Shown: positions 1 to 13,929 of the stretch, one piece after another | Layout of the letters: the number at the start of each line of letters is the position of its first letter | Numbering within the stretch: position 1 is the first letter of the stretch | DNA from: Cenococcum geophilum 1.58 | Taxonomy: Eukaryota > Ascomycota > Dothideomycetes > Gloniales > Gloniaceae | DNA length: 64,000 bases | Direction: 5' to 3' | Assembly: GCA_001692895.1 (NCBI GenBank) | Contig: KV748235.1 | Coordinates: 372,001 to 436,000, forward strand | Translations under genes and position numbers: made by a program | The notes under the pieces: generated by a model | Databases searched by the model: none | Told to the model about the DNA's origin: nothing | Seen by the model: the letters and a program-made list of their open reading frames with translations, nothing else

Positions 1-719
1 AGGCTATACTTTCCAGCCTTACCCTTCTTCTTAAACTCTACCTTTAAAGTTTAAATAGTATTAGGTAGCTTTACTGGTATAAGGTTATCCTTATTACGCA
101 GCTCTTTAAATTTAAAAAGGAGCTGCTAAGTTTACCACTGGAATAAGTCTATAAGAACTTCTGCTTACTTAGGTGGATATATCTTTATAATTATATTATA
201 AACTACACTTACTGCACCTAATGCTATATCTGCTCCACCATTACTAAAATAATTACTATTAGTGGTAGCTTTATTATTAGTGCTAAGTTAAGTGGCGTAG
301 CTTAGCTGCTAGTTAAACGCAATAGTAGGCGGCCTGTTAAGTAGCTACTATAAATAAAAAAGACTTAGTAGTAGCAACGCTAAGTCTTATATAGCCTTCT
401 CCATCTAATAATAATATGGGAGGCTATATTAAATAGGAAGGTTATAATTACCTTATACTAAATAGCAACCGTATTTACTATAACTATCTTTAATATTAAA
501 TCTACAAGTATAGAACTCTAGGAGTCGCTAACTTATATAAGTAATAACTTAACTCTTCTTAAGCAGTCTATGCCTTTAGTAGTCCTTATTAAGTTAGCTA
601 AATTACCTATAGTTAGATTTAATAACTTCCTATTTGTCTTATATAAGCCTAATAGCCTTATTAGTTACCTAGCCCTATAGTAACCGGAATGCGTAAATAT
701 CTTAAAGCCGGAAAGACTC

Positions 720-934
720 TGTAAGGGATATTATTGCGGACACCTTAGGTTACCCTCAGGACAACCCCCGGACGCCCCTTGGATGGTCGCCGGTCACGTG
801 CCGGAGGCACGTACCCGTAGTATATAGTCTCTACAATTCTAGAGGTCTTACCTCCTTAAGGATTTGTCTCTCTTACTAATCTATTCTATTCCAATCGTGT
901 CCTTATAGCCCCCTGTCTATAAGATCCCCTTATA
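720..934 (+). repeat. Left LTR of Gypsy element
   Basis: It starts TGTAAGGGATATTATTGCGG and ends CCCCTTATA. It aligns without length change to 12206-12420; the differences are mostly C/T and G/A. Confidence 0.85.
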
Positions 935-3900
935 TTTAAATCCTTCCTACTCTTTTTAGAAGGGTAGTTGGCTCTAAGGACTAGATTGTTTATCTATATC
1001 TTTTGTTTATAACCACTATCCTCCCTTAAAAATCTTGCGACGACTTAAATAGAAACCCCACGGATACCTTATAGAAAGCCGTTACGTAAAGGCAGGAAGG
1101 TCCCTCTAATAGCGAGAGATTGCAATAATATAACCCTTTAGGTAAGACGGCTGAATAAGCCCTAATACCTAGATGCTCTAGGAGCTCAAAAACTCTTGCA
1201 TACCTATAGTTACCGTTAAGGAAAACGCAGATACCCTCTATAATGGTTATAACGCTGCCAGAAAGTAACTAGAACCCCTCCGGCCCTACCTAGGCTAATT
1301 AGAAGATTAAGCGCTAAAGGCGACTTTAAGATCTTCCCTTAAGCTAGAAATGCCAGAGGAATATACTAACGTGTCCAACTAGGGAACCAACTAGAACCCT
1401 TCCGGAAGACCACCGGCCTATAATTGGCATAGTGGCGGTATATAGACTGCTTATAAGCTAAGCGGGCCTACCCCTTTAGGTAATTTAAGCTAATTACTAA
1501 CTTAGGACCTAAGCCTTATTAGAAAGCCTATACTAGCTACTAGTACTAACACTACCTCTATAGCAGGAGCCTCCCTAGGCCCAAGTTTAGAAGGTTAAGA
1601 GCCCTATATTAATCTCCTTTAAGACGGATATTGGGAAGCTATTATAAGGCTTTTGGAAGCTATACAGGAGGAAGCTACTAATAAATATATTAGAACCCTC
1701 TAAGGGTAAATCTAGATCTAGTAGGGTCTAATCTAAGCTAGGTAAATTTTTTTATAACTTAGTTAAGGCTAAGGGCTTTTTAGAAGCTACCTAGTACCTA
1801 CCTAAGGAGGTATAGAAGACTTAGAGAGTTATCTACGCTATAAACGGAAAAAGGATATAGACTGACTGGCTAAAGCCTCTAGTAGTCTAGAACTCCGCTA
1901 TAGACCTAACGCCTAATAGTTGGACGATTGGGTTTGTGAGGTAGATAACTTCTTTAAGATGCTGATGATACGAGATAATACTAAAGAGTGTACACGCTGG
2001 ATTATTAGCAAGATTAAAGACCGATTACTAAACTAGATTGCACTTAATTAGCTTAATAAAGAGTAAATTACTATATAGCTATAGCTGCAAACCTTTCTAA
2101 AGAAATGGACTTAAGATCCATATATTATATAATATAATAATGCAAAGCTATTCTAGAATAGGACACAGCTAGACCGCTATAACTTCCGCCAGTTTATAAA
2201 CTTTATGGAAACTTATACTTAATAGATAGATTTAGAGCCCTTTAAAAACAAGGATAATAGCATCTATAAGAAGGAGAAGATTGGGTTTATCTAGGCTAGA
2301 ATTAAGCTAGCAATTTGTGACGAAATAAAGCGCGTAGGAGCCCTATCGCGGATTACTATATATACGGATTTTAAACAAGCAGTTCTAAACGCTGAAGACA
2401 CGGTAAGGAACTAGACCTCTTTTAGTAGAAAGCCAAAGGGTTACTAGAAGCGCGGGCACTTTAGTAGTAATACAGGGCAGACTTAACCTTTAAAGAAGCC
2501 GTTCTTAAAGAGAACTTTAAAAGGGTTAAAGTTAGGAACCTTAAATAATGGGAAAGACTTCTAGGGCCAACCTAATACCCGTCTAGTACCTTTATAGGAA
2601 CACTTTAAGAAGTTAAGAGAAAACTCCGGAGGTAGATCTTATTGGAAAAATAAGTAAGGCGATAACCGCACTAACAATCTAAAAAAAGAAAAGCCCTAGT
2701 TATAAACTTCTCCCAGCTGTAACTAGGGTAAGATATAGAAGGAAAGACTCTCCGTATTGCTGTTAAGCTAGAAATAATACTCCCTATGGGTGAGGTATAA
2801 TAGTTCTAAGTACTATACAACAGCGGCGCCGAAATTAATCTTATACGATATGATTTGGTAAAAGAGTATAAACTTATCCCATTGTAAAGGTGGCGGAAAC
2901 CTATTATAGGCTTTTTGGATAAGTATTGGATTAAGCTATATAGTGCCTATAAGCTTATAGTGTTAGTGGCTAATATATATAACCGCACTAAGGCTGTCAG
3001 CCCGCAACCCTTCTGGGTAGCTGACTTTATAGGTTATAACCTTATCCTTAGATACCCTTAGCTTACAGAAGCAGATCCTAAAATACGCTTTAAGATAGGA
3101 GCCTTTAAATAGTGGAATAATGAAGATTTAGAAGGGCGTATATTACTAATAAGCCTAAAGGATATCCTAGAGAATATAGCCCTAGGCGAAATAGTGTACG
3201 CTTTATACCTAAAGGAGTATTAGATCCAACCCCTATTTAATAGCAAGATGGGTATAGAGCTTAGTATAGGTAACAACCCCTCTATAATAGAGACCCTATA
3301 GGGAACTACCGGATAGGTTATAGAGACATTATAGGGAGGCGGCGATCTTAAGGATCTTATAAGATACTTTAACCGCTATAGGTTACTCTAGCTTAAGCAA
3401 TATACGGAGAGTATACTATAGCACCTCAAACGCTGCGTTAAGGAGTTCCTTACCCTTTATTAGCTACTATATAAAACGGTTTAATATACGGTGGTAACTA
3501 TATATAAGCAACTACTATAGCGTATAATACTGCCCATAAGCATCTTAAGGGAGCTCCGGGACCTACCTAATAATAACGCGGAGGATAAACGCGACCCCGA
3601 TTTATTAAATATTCTAGTAGGCCTAAGGGACTTACTAAGGGTATTTTTAGGTAGGAGAGCTAAAGTCCTACCGCAGAACTTGGAGTATAATCACGTAATT
3701 GATTTAGAAGAAGGTAAATAACTGCCGAACCTTCTTATCTATAACCTCTTGTATAAAGAGCTTGAGATCCTACGGGAGTACCTTAATGGCTTACTAGAAA
3801 AGGGATGGATTTAGCCTAGTAAGTCGCCGTTAGGCGCGCCGATCCTCTTTGTTTTAAAACTAGATGGAACTATAAGGCTATGCGTAGACTATTGCGGTCT

Positions 3901-4669
3901 TAATAAGATTATAATTAAGAACTGTTACCTACTACTACTGGTTAGTGAAATGCTGGATCGACTATCTAGGGCGAAGATCTTTATAAAGTTAGATCTATAA
4001 GACGCCTATTATAGGCTCCGTATTAAAGAAGGGGATAAGTAGAAGACCACTTTTAAGACCCGATACAGCTACTTTAAGTATTTAGTGATGCCTTTTAGGC
4101 TAGCTAATACGCCTGTAATATTCTAATCGTATATTTACAGAGCCTTAGGGGGACTAGTTAACCGCATATACGTTATCTATTTAGATAATATCTTAATCTA
4201 CTTAAAAGATAAGAATTAATACAAGTAACACGTCCGCGAAGTGCTGGAACGTTTAGATAATTAGGGCCTCTACGCCAAAGCGTTAAAGTATGTCTTTAAT
4301 ACTAAGTAGGTTAAGTTTCTGGGTTATATTATAACGCCTATAGGTGTAGTTATAGACCTAGTATAGGTATAGACGATTTAGGAGTGGCCGGAGCTAGAGA
4401 GCTACTAGGATGTTTAAGTGTTCCTAGGCTTTGCCAATTTCTATAGGCGCTTTATCTATAACTACTTAGACGTTACTTAATACCTATCCGACTATATTAT
4501 GGAAGCTTCTTAAGACCTAACCTAAGGAGTAAAAAGCTTAAAGGCGGTAAGGAAGAAAATTAAAAAGGGACTAATTAAATAATATAAGCCATGGTTATGG
4601 CCCGGAAAGGTTTAGGAGGCCTTTTAGGAACTTCGCGTAAAGTTTACGGAAGCTCTATTACTGCGGCAT

Positions 4670-6753
4670 TTCAACCTAAATTAGCTATTAATAATAATCA
4701 CTAATATATTAAATTTTGCCCTTATTGGTATCCTACTATAACCTAATAGGCATCCGGACGCTACCTAGCTCCATTAAAGACTAGTAGCATTTTATAGTAG
4801 AAAATTCCAGGGACCTAAAGTTAGGTATTATACCCATAACAAGGAACTGCTAGCTATAGTTGACTACTTTAAATAGTGGCGATATTACCTTAAGCACGCG
4901 AGCCATACCACTTGTGTACTCTTAGATCACTATAATTTATACTACTTTATAACTATAAAGGAGCTTATACCTTAATAAGCTAGATAGGCAGAGGAGCTCG
5001 CGCGATTTAATTTTAAGATTAAATATAAGCTAGGGGAAAATAACCCTACTAATAGACCGTTATGACGGCTAGACTATGCTAAAGGCTTTAAAACGGGAGA
5101 AGGAAAATAGATAATAGATATCTTACTCCCTATATTATAGAATAAGCTCTAGGTGTAGGATGCTTAAGTACCTACAGCTCTATATACCGAGTCTCAGGCA
5201 GTATAAGCCCTATTAGTTTCTACTGACGTTCTAGCTGGTACCCGGTCCGTTGCCGATAAGGGTCCGAATATATCTGGATAGGATGTTCCTAATACATTCT
5301 TGGAACCTAGTAATATACTATTCTTAATTACTAAGCTATCCCCTTAAACTAATAGCAAAGCTATAGAGCAATTAGAACTTAGAGCCCTATAATAACTAAA
5401 GGACTTTAACCTTATAGCGGCCTTTTTAATATACGCGTATTAAAGAGTTGTAAGATCTATAGTACTATCTAGTCTTATACTTAGAGTAGTATAGGATAAA
5501 ATAGCTTTTACCCAGGAATTATCTAAAGGGTTAACGGATCTCATCCATAAGGTATAACGGAGGGACGCTTCCTATGCCATTCTTAATATGGAAGTAAACT
5601 GGAAACGTAATGGAAAGGAAGCTACTAGGCGCTACTATTGGGAACTAGACCCGATAGGCCTACTGTATAGAGGTGGTAAGGTTTAGGTGCTATAAGAAGC
5701 AAATCTACGATAGAAGATTCTTATAAAGAATTATAATAATCCTCTAGGCGGCCACTATAGTTAAGCAAAGATAGTAGAATTACTTTAGCGTAAATACTAT
5801 TAGCTAAGGCTTAATTAGGAAGTAAAGGAGTATATTAGCTATTATGAGAAGTATTAAGTATATAAGATCCGCAGGCACAAGCCATAGGGTCTACTTAAAT
5901 TAGTTCCCCCCGCTAGTAAGCTATAGCAATATTACGCTATAGACTTTATTACGGATCTCCCGCTATTTAAAGATAGCTAAGGACGAATATACAATTCGGT
6001 TCTTATACTTATTAATAGGTTTTTAAAGTACGTTTAATACCTTCCTATTAATAAGACAATTAACGCATAAGAGCTTGCCAACCTAATTAAAAAGAAATGC
6101 TTTCTTAAAGTAGATTAGCCGCACTCTATTATCACTAATAGGGGCAGCGTCTTTATAAGCTAGTACTGGTCAGATCTATGCTTCTATTTAAAGATAGACT
6201 ACTATTATAGTATAGCTTTCCACCTATAGATGGATGGGTAAATGGAATGCTAGAACTAGGAACTGGAGTCTTACCTATAGATATATTTAAACTACTAGTA
6301 AGATAACTGGTACGAGCTACTTCCGTACGCAGAGTACGCTTATAATTTAAAGTAATATATATTGTATAAGTATACACTAATCCAGATTGCTTATAGCGTC
6401 TAACTATTTAGGTTTAATAGTATACCTAATAATTACTAGCTAAGGCCGTATGATTAGTTATGGGATCCTACTAGAAAGTCTAAGGACATCTATTGGAGAG
6501 TATAAGGATACCTCTAAGAATAGGAGGAGTAATGGAAGTATACAAAGCAGAGCCTATAAGATATCTAAGAGCAATAGAGACTTTAGTATAACCGTAAGCA
6601 CTAAGATAAGCATTTTAGAGTAGGCGATAAGGTTCTATTACGTTTAATAAATATTAAAACCCGTTAACTATTAAAGAAGCTTAATATAAGATACCTAGGT
6701 CCCTTCTAAGTTAAGGAACGAATTAGTAAGCTAGCCTATCGTCTCTAGCTACC
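4670..6753 (+). repeat. First copy of a 2084-bp duplicated Gypsy pol segment
   Basis: This stretch (RNase H to integrase) reappears at 7451-9534 with a constant offset of 2781 and no difference in the lines I compared. It stops exactly at the run of Ns. In a RIP-active genome, old duplicates should differ, so an assembly overlap across the gap is the simplest reading. Confidence 0.85.
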
Positions 6754-6778
6754 NNNNNNNNNNNNNNNNNNNNNNNNN
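6754..6778. other. Scaffold gap (25 N)
   Basis: Twenty-five Ns inside the Gypsy element. The left edge coincides with the end of the first copy of the 2084-bp duplicate. Confidence 0.98.
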
Positions 6779-7450
6779 ATCCAACTTTACGGCTGTCATT
6801 ATTTTCGTTAGGCATTTGAAATGCGCTATAAGGATTTTCCGGAGGATTTTGGAAAGGCCCCGGTATTGGTACCGTAATACTAATAAAATTAAATCAGGGA
6901 AAAAATTAAAGAAGAATGGGGAAATTTTCGGAAAAAATGAGGATCCAATCCAATTTCTTTCGAAGGTATTTATATCAGGCCTATCCATATCATTGCAGAA
7001 TTCATCAATTATCCCTATTTCGCGGATATCTATTACCGTTTTCGGATCCTTGTGAATTTGTAGGATCATCGAAGAGCATCGAGGGCCGGTGAGGGCATTT
7101 TAGCAGGATATGGATTATGATCCAATATTGGATTGTCGGATTATCCGAGCAATTATTAATATTGGGTTCGATTTGGATTGAAATCATATTTCTGTATGAA
7201 ATTTGCGAAACCGGCATCTCCGGGATTAATTAGATTTTGCAAGGCATCGTGGAAAGCGCCTTGCACAATGAACATAATTTAAGAAATAGAAAAATTCATC
7301 TATTTCTATAATAGATTATCGTATGCATTATAACGCCAATTATAAGGGGATTCCGTAACCATTTTATATTGCGTAATTCTCTATAATGGTACCGCATAAT
7401 CGATCGGATTTTCCGTAGTGATTTATGATTCATCGAACATAGACCAGAAA
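6779..7450. other. 672-bp segment of foreign composition between duplicate copies
   Basis: Unlike everything around it, this piece keeps ordinary CA/TG dinucleotides and is rich in GGAT/ATCC words. It shows no Gypsy pol similarity. It begins at the N gap and ends where the second duplicate copy starts. A 79-codon open frame at 6816-7055 shows no domain I know, and I do not call it a gene. It could be a misplaced contig end, a contaminant, or a fragment of an unrelated repeat. Confidence 0.7.
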
Positions 7451-9534
7451 TTCAACCTAAATTAGCTATTAATAATAATCACTAATATATTAAATTTTGC
7501 CCTTATTGGTATCCTACTATAACCTAATAGGCATCCGGACGCTACCTAGCTCCATTAAAGACTAGTAGCATTTTATAGTAGAAAATTCCAGGGACCTAAA
7601 GTTAGGTATTATACCCATAACAAGGAACTGCTAGCTATAGTTGACTACTTTAAATAGTGGCGATATTACCTTAAGCACGCGAGCCATACCACTTGTGTAC
7701 TCTTAGATCACTATAATTTATACTACTTTATAACTATAAAGGAGCTTATACCTTAATAAGCTAGATAGGCAGAGGAGCTCGCGCGATTTAATTTTAAGAT
7801 TAAATATAAGCTAGGGGAAAATAACCCTACTAATAGACCGTTATGACGGCTAGACTATGCTAAAGGCTTTAAAACGGGAGAAGGAAAATAGATAATAGAT
7901 ATCTTACTCCCTATATTATAGAATAAGCTCTAGGTGTAGGATGCTTAAGTACCTACAGCTCTATATACCGAGTCTCAGGCAGTATAAGCCCTATTAGTTT
8001 CTACTGACGTTCTAGCTGGTACCCGGTCCGTTGCCGATAAGGGTCCGAATATATCTGGATAGGATGTTCCTAATACATTCTTGGAACCTAGTAATATACT
8101 ATTCTTAATTACTAAGCTATCCCCTTAAACTAATAGCAAAGCTATAGAGCAATTAGAACTTAGAGCCCTATAATAACTAAAGGACTTTAACCTTATAGCG
8201 GCCTTTTTAATATACGCGTATTAAAGAGTTGTAAGATCTATAGTACTATCTAGTCTTATACTTAGAGTAGTATAGGATAAAATAGCTTTTACCCAGGAAT
8301 TATCTAAAGGGTTAACGGATCTCATCCATAAGGTATAACGGAGGGACGCTTCCTATGCCATTCTTAATATGGAAGTAAACTGGAAACGTAATGGAAAGGA
8401 AGCTACTAGGCGCTACTATTGGGAACTAGACCCGATAGGCCTACTGTATAGAGGTGGTAAGGTTTAGGTGCTATAAGAAGCAAATCTACGATAGAAGATT
8501 CTTATAAAGAATTATAATAATCCTCTAGGCGGCCACTATAGTTAAGCAAAGATAGTAGAATTACTTTAGCGTAAATACTATTAGCTAAGGCTTAATTAGG
8601 AAGTAAAGGAGTATATTAGCTATTATGAGAAGTATTAAGTATATAAGATCCGCAGGCACAAGCCATAGGGTCTACTTAAATTAGTTCCCCCCGCTAGTAA
8701 GCTATAGCAATATTACGCTATAGACTTTATTACGGATCTCCCGCTATTTAAAGATAGCTAAGGACGAATATACAATTCGGTTCTTATACTTATTAATAGG
8801 TTTTTAAAGTACGTTTAATACCTTCCTATTAATAAGACAATTAACGCATAAGAGCTTGCCAACCTAATTAAAAAGAAATGCTTTCTTAAAGTAGATTAGC
8901 CGCACTCTATTATCACTAATAGGGGCAGCGTCTTTATAAGCTAGTACTGGTCAGATCTATGCTTCTATTTAAAGATAGACTACTATTATAGTATAGCTTT
9001 CCACCTATAGATGGATGGGTAAATGGAATGCTAGAACTAGGAACTGGAGTCTTACCTATAGATATATTTAAACTACTAGTAAGATAACTGGTACGAGCTA
9101 CTTCCGTACGCAGAGTACGCTTATAATTTAAAGTAATATATATTGTATAAGTATACACTAATCCAGATTGCTTATAGCGTCTAACTATTTAGGTTTAATA
9201 GTATACCTAATAATTACTAGCTAAGGCCGTATGATTAGTTATGGGATCCTACTAGAAAGTCTAAGGACATCTATTGGAGAGTATAAGGATACCTCTAAGA
9301 ATAGGAGGAGTAATGGAAGTATACAAAGCAGAGCCTATAAGATATCTAAGAGCAATAGAGACTTTAGTATAACCGTAAGCACTAAGATAAGCATTTTAGA
9401 GTAGGCGATAAGGTTCTATTACGTTTAATAAATATTAAAACCCGTTAACTATTAAAGAAGCTTAATATAAGATACCTAGGTCCCTTCTAAGTTAAGGAAC
9501 GAATTAGTAAGCTAGCCTATCGTCTCTAGCTACC
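7451..9534 (+). repeat. Second copy of the 2084-bp Gypsy pol segment
   Basis: This matches 4670-6753. The sequence then runs on into the chromodomain region (about 9660-9830), so this copy is probably the one joined correctly to the 3' half of the element. Confidence 0.85.
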
Positions 9535-12205
9535 CCTATCTATAGCCCGTGTGTATCTAGTGTTTTATATAAACCTACTAGAGCTATAGCATAGACTACC
9601 GCCGGAAAAGAACTTCCGTTTAGGCCCAATTAAACACCCTAAGGTAGTGGGCGAGCGGTATGAGGTTAAAGCTATACTACGCTATAAGTCTATTAAGAAC
9701 AAGCTTTAATTTGAAGTTAAATGGCTAGGCTGGCCCGTTAAGGACTTTATATAGGAACTAGAGAATCACCTTAATTATTATAAAGATATTCTAAAAGAAT
9801 ATTGGGACCAAGGTTTATAATCTATAAATTGCAGAAAGCGCTCTAATAATACGGTGTTATTACGACCTATAAAGAAAGCTCGCGAAAAGAGTAAATAGGT
9901 TAAATTGGATATAAAACGGACAAGCTCTGAAAATTATAAGGATTAGGGCTATATAGCCTAAGGCAGGACGGGTCCTTAGCCTTTTTACGTATATAGCATA
10001 GAGTTAATAGGGCATTTTGCTAGAATTGCATTTCCATTTATTAATCTATACTAGGAACATTATTTCTAGGGCTTCTAAGCCCTTCCTAAAAGCCTTCTAA
10101 GGCCTTCCTAAGCACCTAATTGAGGTCCTTAATTGCTACTATATATAAGAACGAATCCTAAAAGTCTAAACCATAAATGCCCAATCTGAAAAGCTACTAC
10201 GCCCCATTATTATTAGGAGTAGGATTAGTATCTATTAGGCCACTAAGTGATGGCTAACAAGAATGGGATCTAGATGCCTTAGTAGGCGTATAAGTAGGTA
10301 TAAAAATAGGGGCAGGATAATAAGGTGTAGCTAGAGCAGAGACTCTTAAACGCTTAATATTAATATTAGGTCTAAACTAATACTAACGAAGCTTTTGTAG
10401 TGTAAGCTTATAGTTAATAAAGATACGCTTAAGCCTAGAATGAATAGAGACATTAGCTGGCTGGCATAGTCCAGAACCACTGAGACCTTGCTATGGCAAC
10501 CGTTAGTTACCTATTCGCTAGGTACCTAAAGGGTAACCTACTTAATACTGCATTATATTATACTCTTTTGAAACTTAACGCGTATGCGCGAACTCCTTCC
10601 TATAGTAGACGGCAACCTTCTTCTTATTACCCCTATCTCTTACCCTATCCTTAGTATATTAACCTTACTCTTGTATTAGGCGTTACTAGCTAGCTTGCTA
10701 GGAATTATAGGCAGTGTAGATAGCTATGGCATAGTCTTGAATTTAGCTAAGTTGTTTAGCATTTGCGCTGGAATGAGAGAGAGCCCAGGCGATGTAGTAG
10801 TTAAGAACATTGAAGGAACATCGCCACTTAGGCCTAGGCTATTATTGAAGCTTAAAGTTAGCAATGGAAATCTATTAAGGATAGAAAAACTCACCTTAAC
10901 ATAACTGCCGCTCTTAGTACGTATGTATTGATTATAAGGACTAAAGGTATTGGATCTAACGCAGTGCGTCTTGTTATAAGCCTTTAGAATCCTATTATTA
11001 GATTTCTAGTCTTTCGAAGACGTGTAGGCAAAATTATTTAGGTAGGACTAGCATTAGTTGCGGGTCAGTAGGGGTTAGGGTTCTATATGTAAAGGCAGGG
11101 CTAGGATACGCTATGGAATTTGCTTAAAAGAGTAGTTAGCAGGAGAATAAAGAGGCATATTAAATTATTAATAAAAAAGAAGAAAATCTTAATAATATAT
11201 CGAAGATACGTCTAAAATTAGACGATGGTTAATAGCGAGAAGTAAAGTATTTAAGAAAAGGAGCAGCTTAATAAGCAAGGTGTCTTTATACTTTACCTTT
11301 TAATACCCTTCTAGTGAATAGCCGTAACCTTGCCGATATAACTCCGTTACAATAGCGCTATTTAGAAGGAAGGAAATATGTGTATAAGTTATTTAACTAT
11401 TACCTCCTTATAAAAACTGACTACGCGGCCGGGGGAAGGTAATTAAGACGTTAAATTAAAGACGTATATGGGTTAAATTAGGCCTAAAACAATACTATAG
11501 TATTAAAGAATAACGTTATAGACGTTCTTGATAATTGCATAATAGCTATAATTGCTATCGCGAAATGTCCCTATTTGCTAGATAGTAGAGCTACGCTAAA
11601 TATATAGCATAGGACTACTAGATTTAAAACCACATGCACCAAATCTTAAGAGATAAGTCTCTTTAACTAATTAATTAATACCTTAACCGTATCTAATAAC
11701 CTAAGGGCAAATACGGGAGTAATGCGTTAGTGACGTAGGGGATCATAAGAAAAGGATTATAAGAAAAGATTATAGACCACATTTTAGTAGTTAAAGACAA
11801 CGGTAAGCCAAGGCTCCGTACGTTAAATTCTATACCAAAGGTTCTATGGAACTATACTGGAATACTAAATTGCCTATAATACTTATAATTAATTACAGAC
11901 CGGTATAAAGGCTTAAAAGCAGAGTTGTATAAAAATCCCTATATTAGCCTAGGTAGTTACCAGTATGCTTCCGGTAGGCTTTTAATAGGTCTCCTAGCAA
12001 TTCTTGCGTCTTTTCTCTAGTTATGTTTTTTCCTTATTAAGGTTTTTTAGGAGTTTAAAGCAGGGGTTAGATAGATAGATGATATACAGCAGCATACTAA
12101 TACCTCTCCAACATCTCTCTAAACCTCTTCCAGAACGAGCCCTTATAATCTCCCTACTATAAGGTAATGGCGATTAGGGGCTGACTATAAGAAGGGGGGA
12201 GGTAA

Positions 12206-12420
12206 TATAAGGGATATTATTGCGGACACCTTGGGTTGCCCTTAGGACAACCTTTGGACGCCCCTTAGATAGTTGCCGGTTACGTGCTGGAGGCATATAC
12301 CTGTAGTATATAGTCTCCATGATCCCAGAGGTCTTACCTCCTTAAGGATTCGTCTCTCTTACCAATCTATCCTGTTCTAATCGTGTCCTTATAGCCCCCT
12401 GTTTACAAGATCCCCTTATA
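12206..12420 (+). repeat. Right LTR of Gypsy element
   Basis: It starts TATAAGGGATATTATTGCGG and ends CCCCTTATA, and is followed at once by the duplication GACTC. Confidence 0.85.
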
Positions 12421-13196
12421 GACTCCCTATAATCCTTATACTTTAGCATCTTATACTCTTTAAACTTTTTATTAATTATTAACTTAATCCAAGTAGCGAC
12501 TTCTAATAATTTAAGCTCTTTATACAGCCTTACTTTTATCCCTAGGTAAATTAACTCCCCTCGCTATAAGGTATTAGTACTAAGATTATAGTAGCGGCGC
12601 GTGTATACTCTATTAAAGTAGGCTTCCTTTAGGCGCCAGTATTCTTTAACTTTAAAAGCCTTTAGCTAGTTAAGTTGATATATAAATATAGTATAATTAG
12701 CTTTAAGTTTAATAGGATTCTCTAACTTAATATACTTCTATATTAACTCTTCTAAAGGCTTCCGCTTCTCCTTAGTATAACCACTACTATTAACTAATAT
12801 AGTCTTAATATTTTTAGTAACGTACTACTTATAAAGTTATATTTAGATGTCCTTCTTTATAAGCTTCTCTATAGCTAATATAAAGCTAGCTCCCTAATTA
12901 CTAATATAGACGTTTAGGCTAGGTATATTATAAAATATAAACTTGTTTATAAAGTTATATATTTCTTTAAATACCTATTTAGCCTTAGATAAAATGAGTA
13001 AGTATATAATTAGAACTGTCTTGCTAGTATTTATTATAGTTATTACGGTTAATAGCGGTATATAGAGCTGGTTTATTAAGAATATTATATTAATATAGAT
13101 ATAGAAGCTAGAAATAAATTAATATATAAAAGCAATCTACTGTAGAGTTAAAAAGGTAATTTAGACGAGGACTTAAAAGGTATAGTTACCTAGGGG

Positions 13197-13445
13197 TGTT
13201 ATAGAAGTAGGCATGAGCTAGAATACAATATACTAAATAGGGTAGTAATTAAAGAAGGCTACGTACGCGTAACTATGCGTGGTTAATATAAAGACATTTA
13301 GATAAAGAAGAAGATTCTTTATATGCTAGGTTGGGTATAAATAGGGGTTATAGGGGAACGTGCGTAGGTGTCTCGGGACGAATGTAAGCACGGGTTAAGA
13401 ACGTTAAAACGCGCAGGGACGTAAGAGCGTGTGAGTCCCGTAATA
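13197..13445. repeat. Left LTR of short LTR element
   Basis: It starts TGTTATAGAAGTAGGCATGA and ends GTCCCGTAATA. It is colinear with 14644-14892. Confidence 0.8.
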
Positions 13446-13929
13446 GTACCCCCCCCTTACTTCTAAGCTCCTATGAGGCGTGTCGTATTATATATACCAG
13501 AAAAAAAAACCTAATATAGGAAAAAAAAATTCGTTAGCCTTCTCCGCCCTTCTACGTCCTCTATTGCATAGGCTCCTCTAGTTTAGTCCTTCTATATTTA
13601 ATTGTTAGGCCACTAACTTATTAGGCCTAAAGTATAGCCTAGCTTCTGTCGCTAGCTACACTCCTGTCCTCGCCGCTTGGAGATATATTGCTAAAGCTTA
13701 TATAGTCCCTTTCTCGCTTCTAGTAGCTCTACGGCCTTCCCTTCCTATACTCCAGGTCCCCCTAAAAAATTACCCTAATTTTTGGTCTAAAATAGGCGTT
13801 TTAGGCAGTATTTATCGGCCTAAACGGTAGTATAGTACGGTTAGTACGGTATTCGTAGTCGTGGTAAGGCATATTCTTAGCAGGTTCTTATTAGTGCGGT
13901 ATAATATTTATATTATAGGCAGGTTCTTA

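Larger units (their letters stand above)
720..12420 (+). mobile_element. Ty3/Gypsy chromovirus, RIP-decayed fossil
   Basis: Two 215-bp LTRs (720-934, 12206-12420) bound the element. A perfect 5-bp target duplication GACTC flanks it (715-719 and 12421-12425). A purine-rich tract (about 12190-12202) precedes the right LTR. Plus-strand coding traces run in Gypsy order: gag-like (about 1600-2550), aspartic protease ('NSGAEINLI', near 2820), reverse transcriptase (about 3800-4230, with '[11 protein letters not shown]' and 'YVIYLDNILIY'), RNase H and integrase (about 4640-6700), and a chromodomain ('FEVKWLGWP', near 9720). About 2.3 kb between the chromodomain and the right LTR has no domain I recognise. 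The copy is clearly dead, with many breaks throughout. LTR differences are nearly all transitions, so they cannot date the insertion. The apparent 11.7 kb is inflated by a probable assembly duplication of about 2.8 kb. Confidence 0.85.

Noticed and set aside
6153-6377. Minus-strand open frames at 6153-6377 and again 8934-9158
   Set aside because: They are identical because the region is duplicated, and they lie antisense to the Gypsy integrase region. No independent gene.
10695-10904. 69-codon open frame near the 3' end of the Gypsy element
   Set aside because: Inside the element, no domain, and short enough to occur by chance in less mutated DNA.
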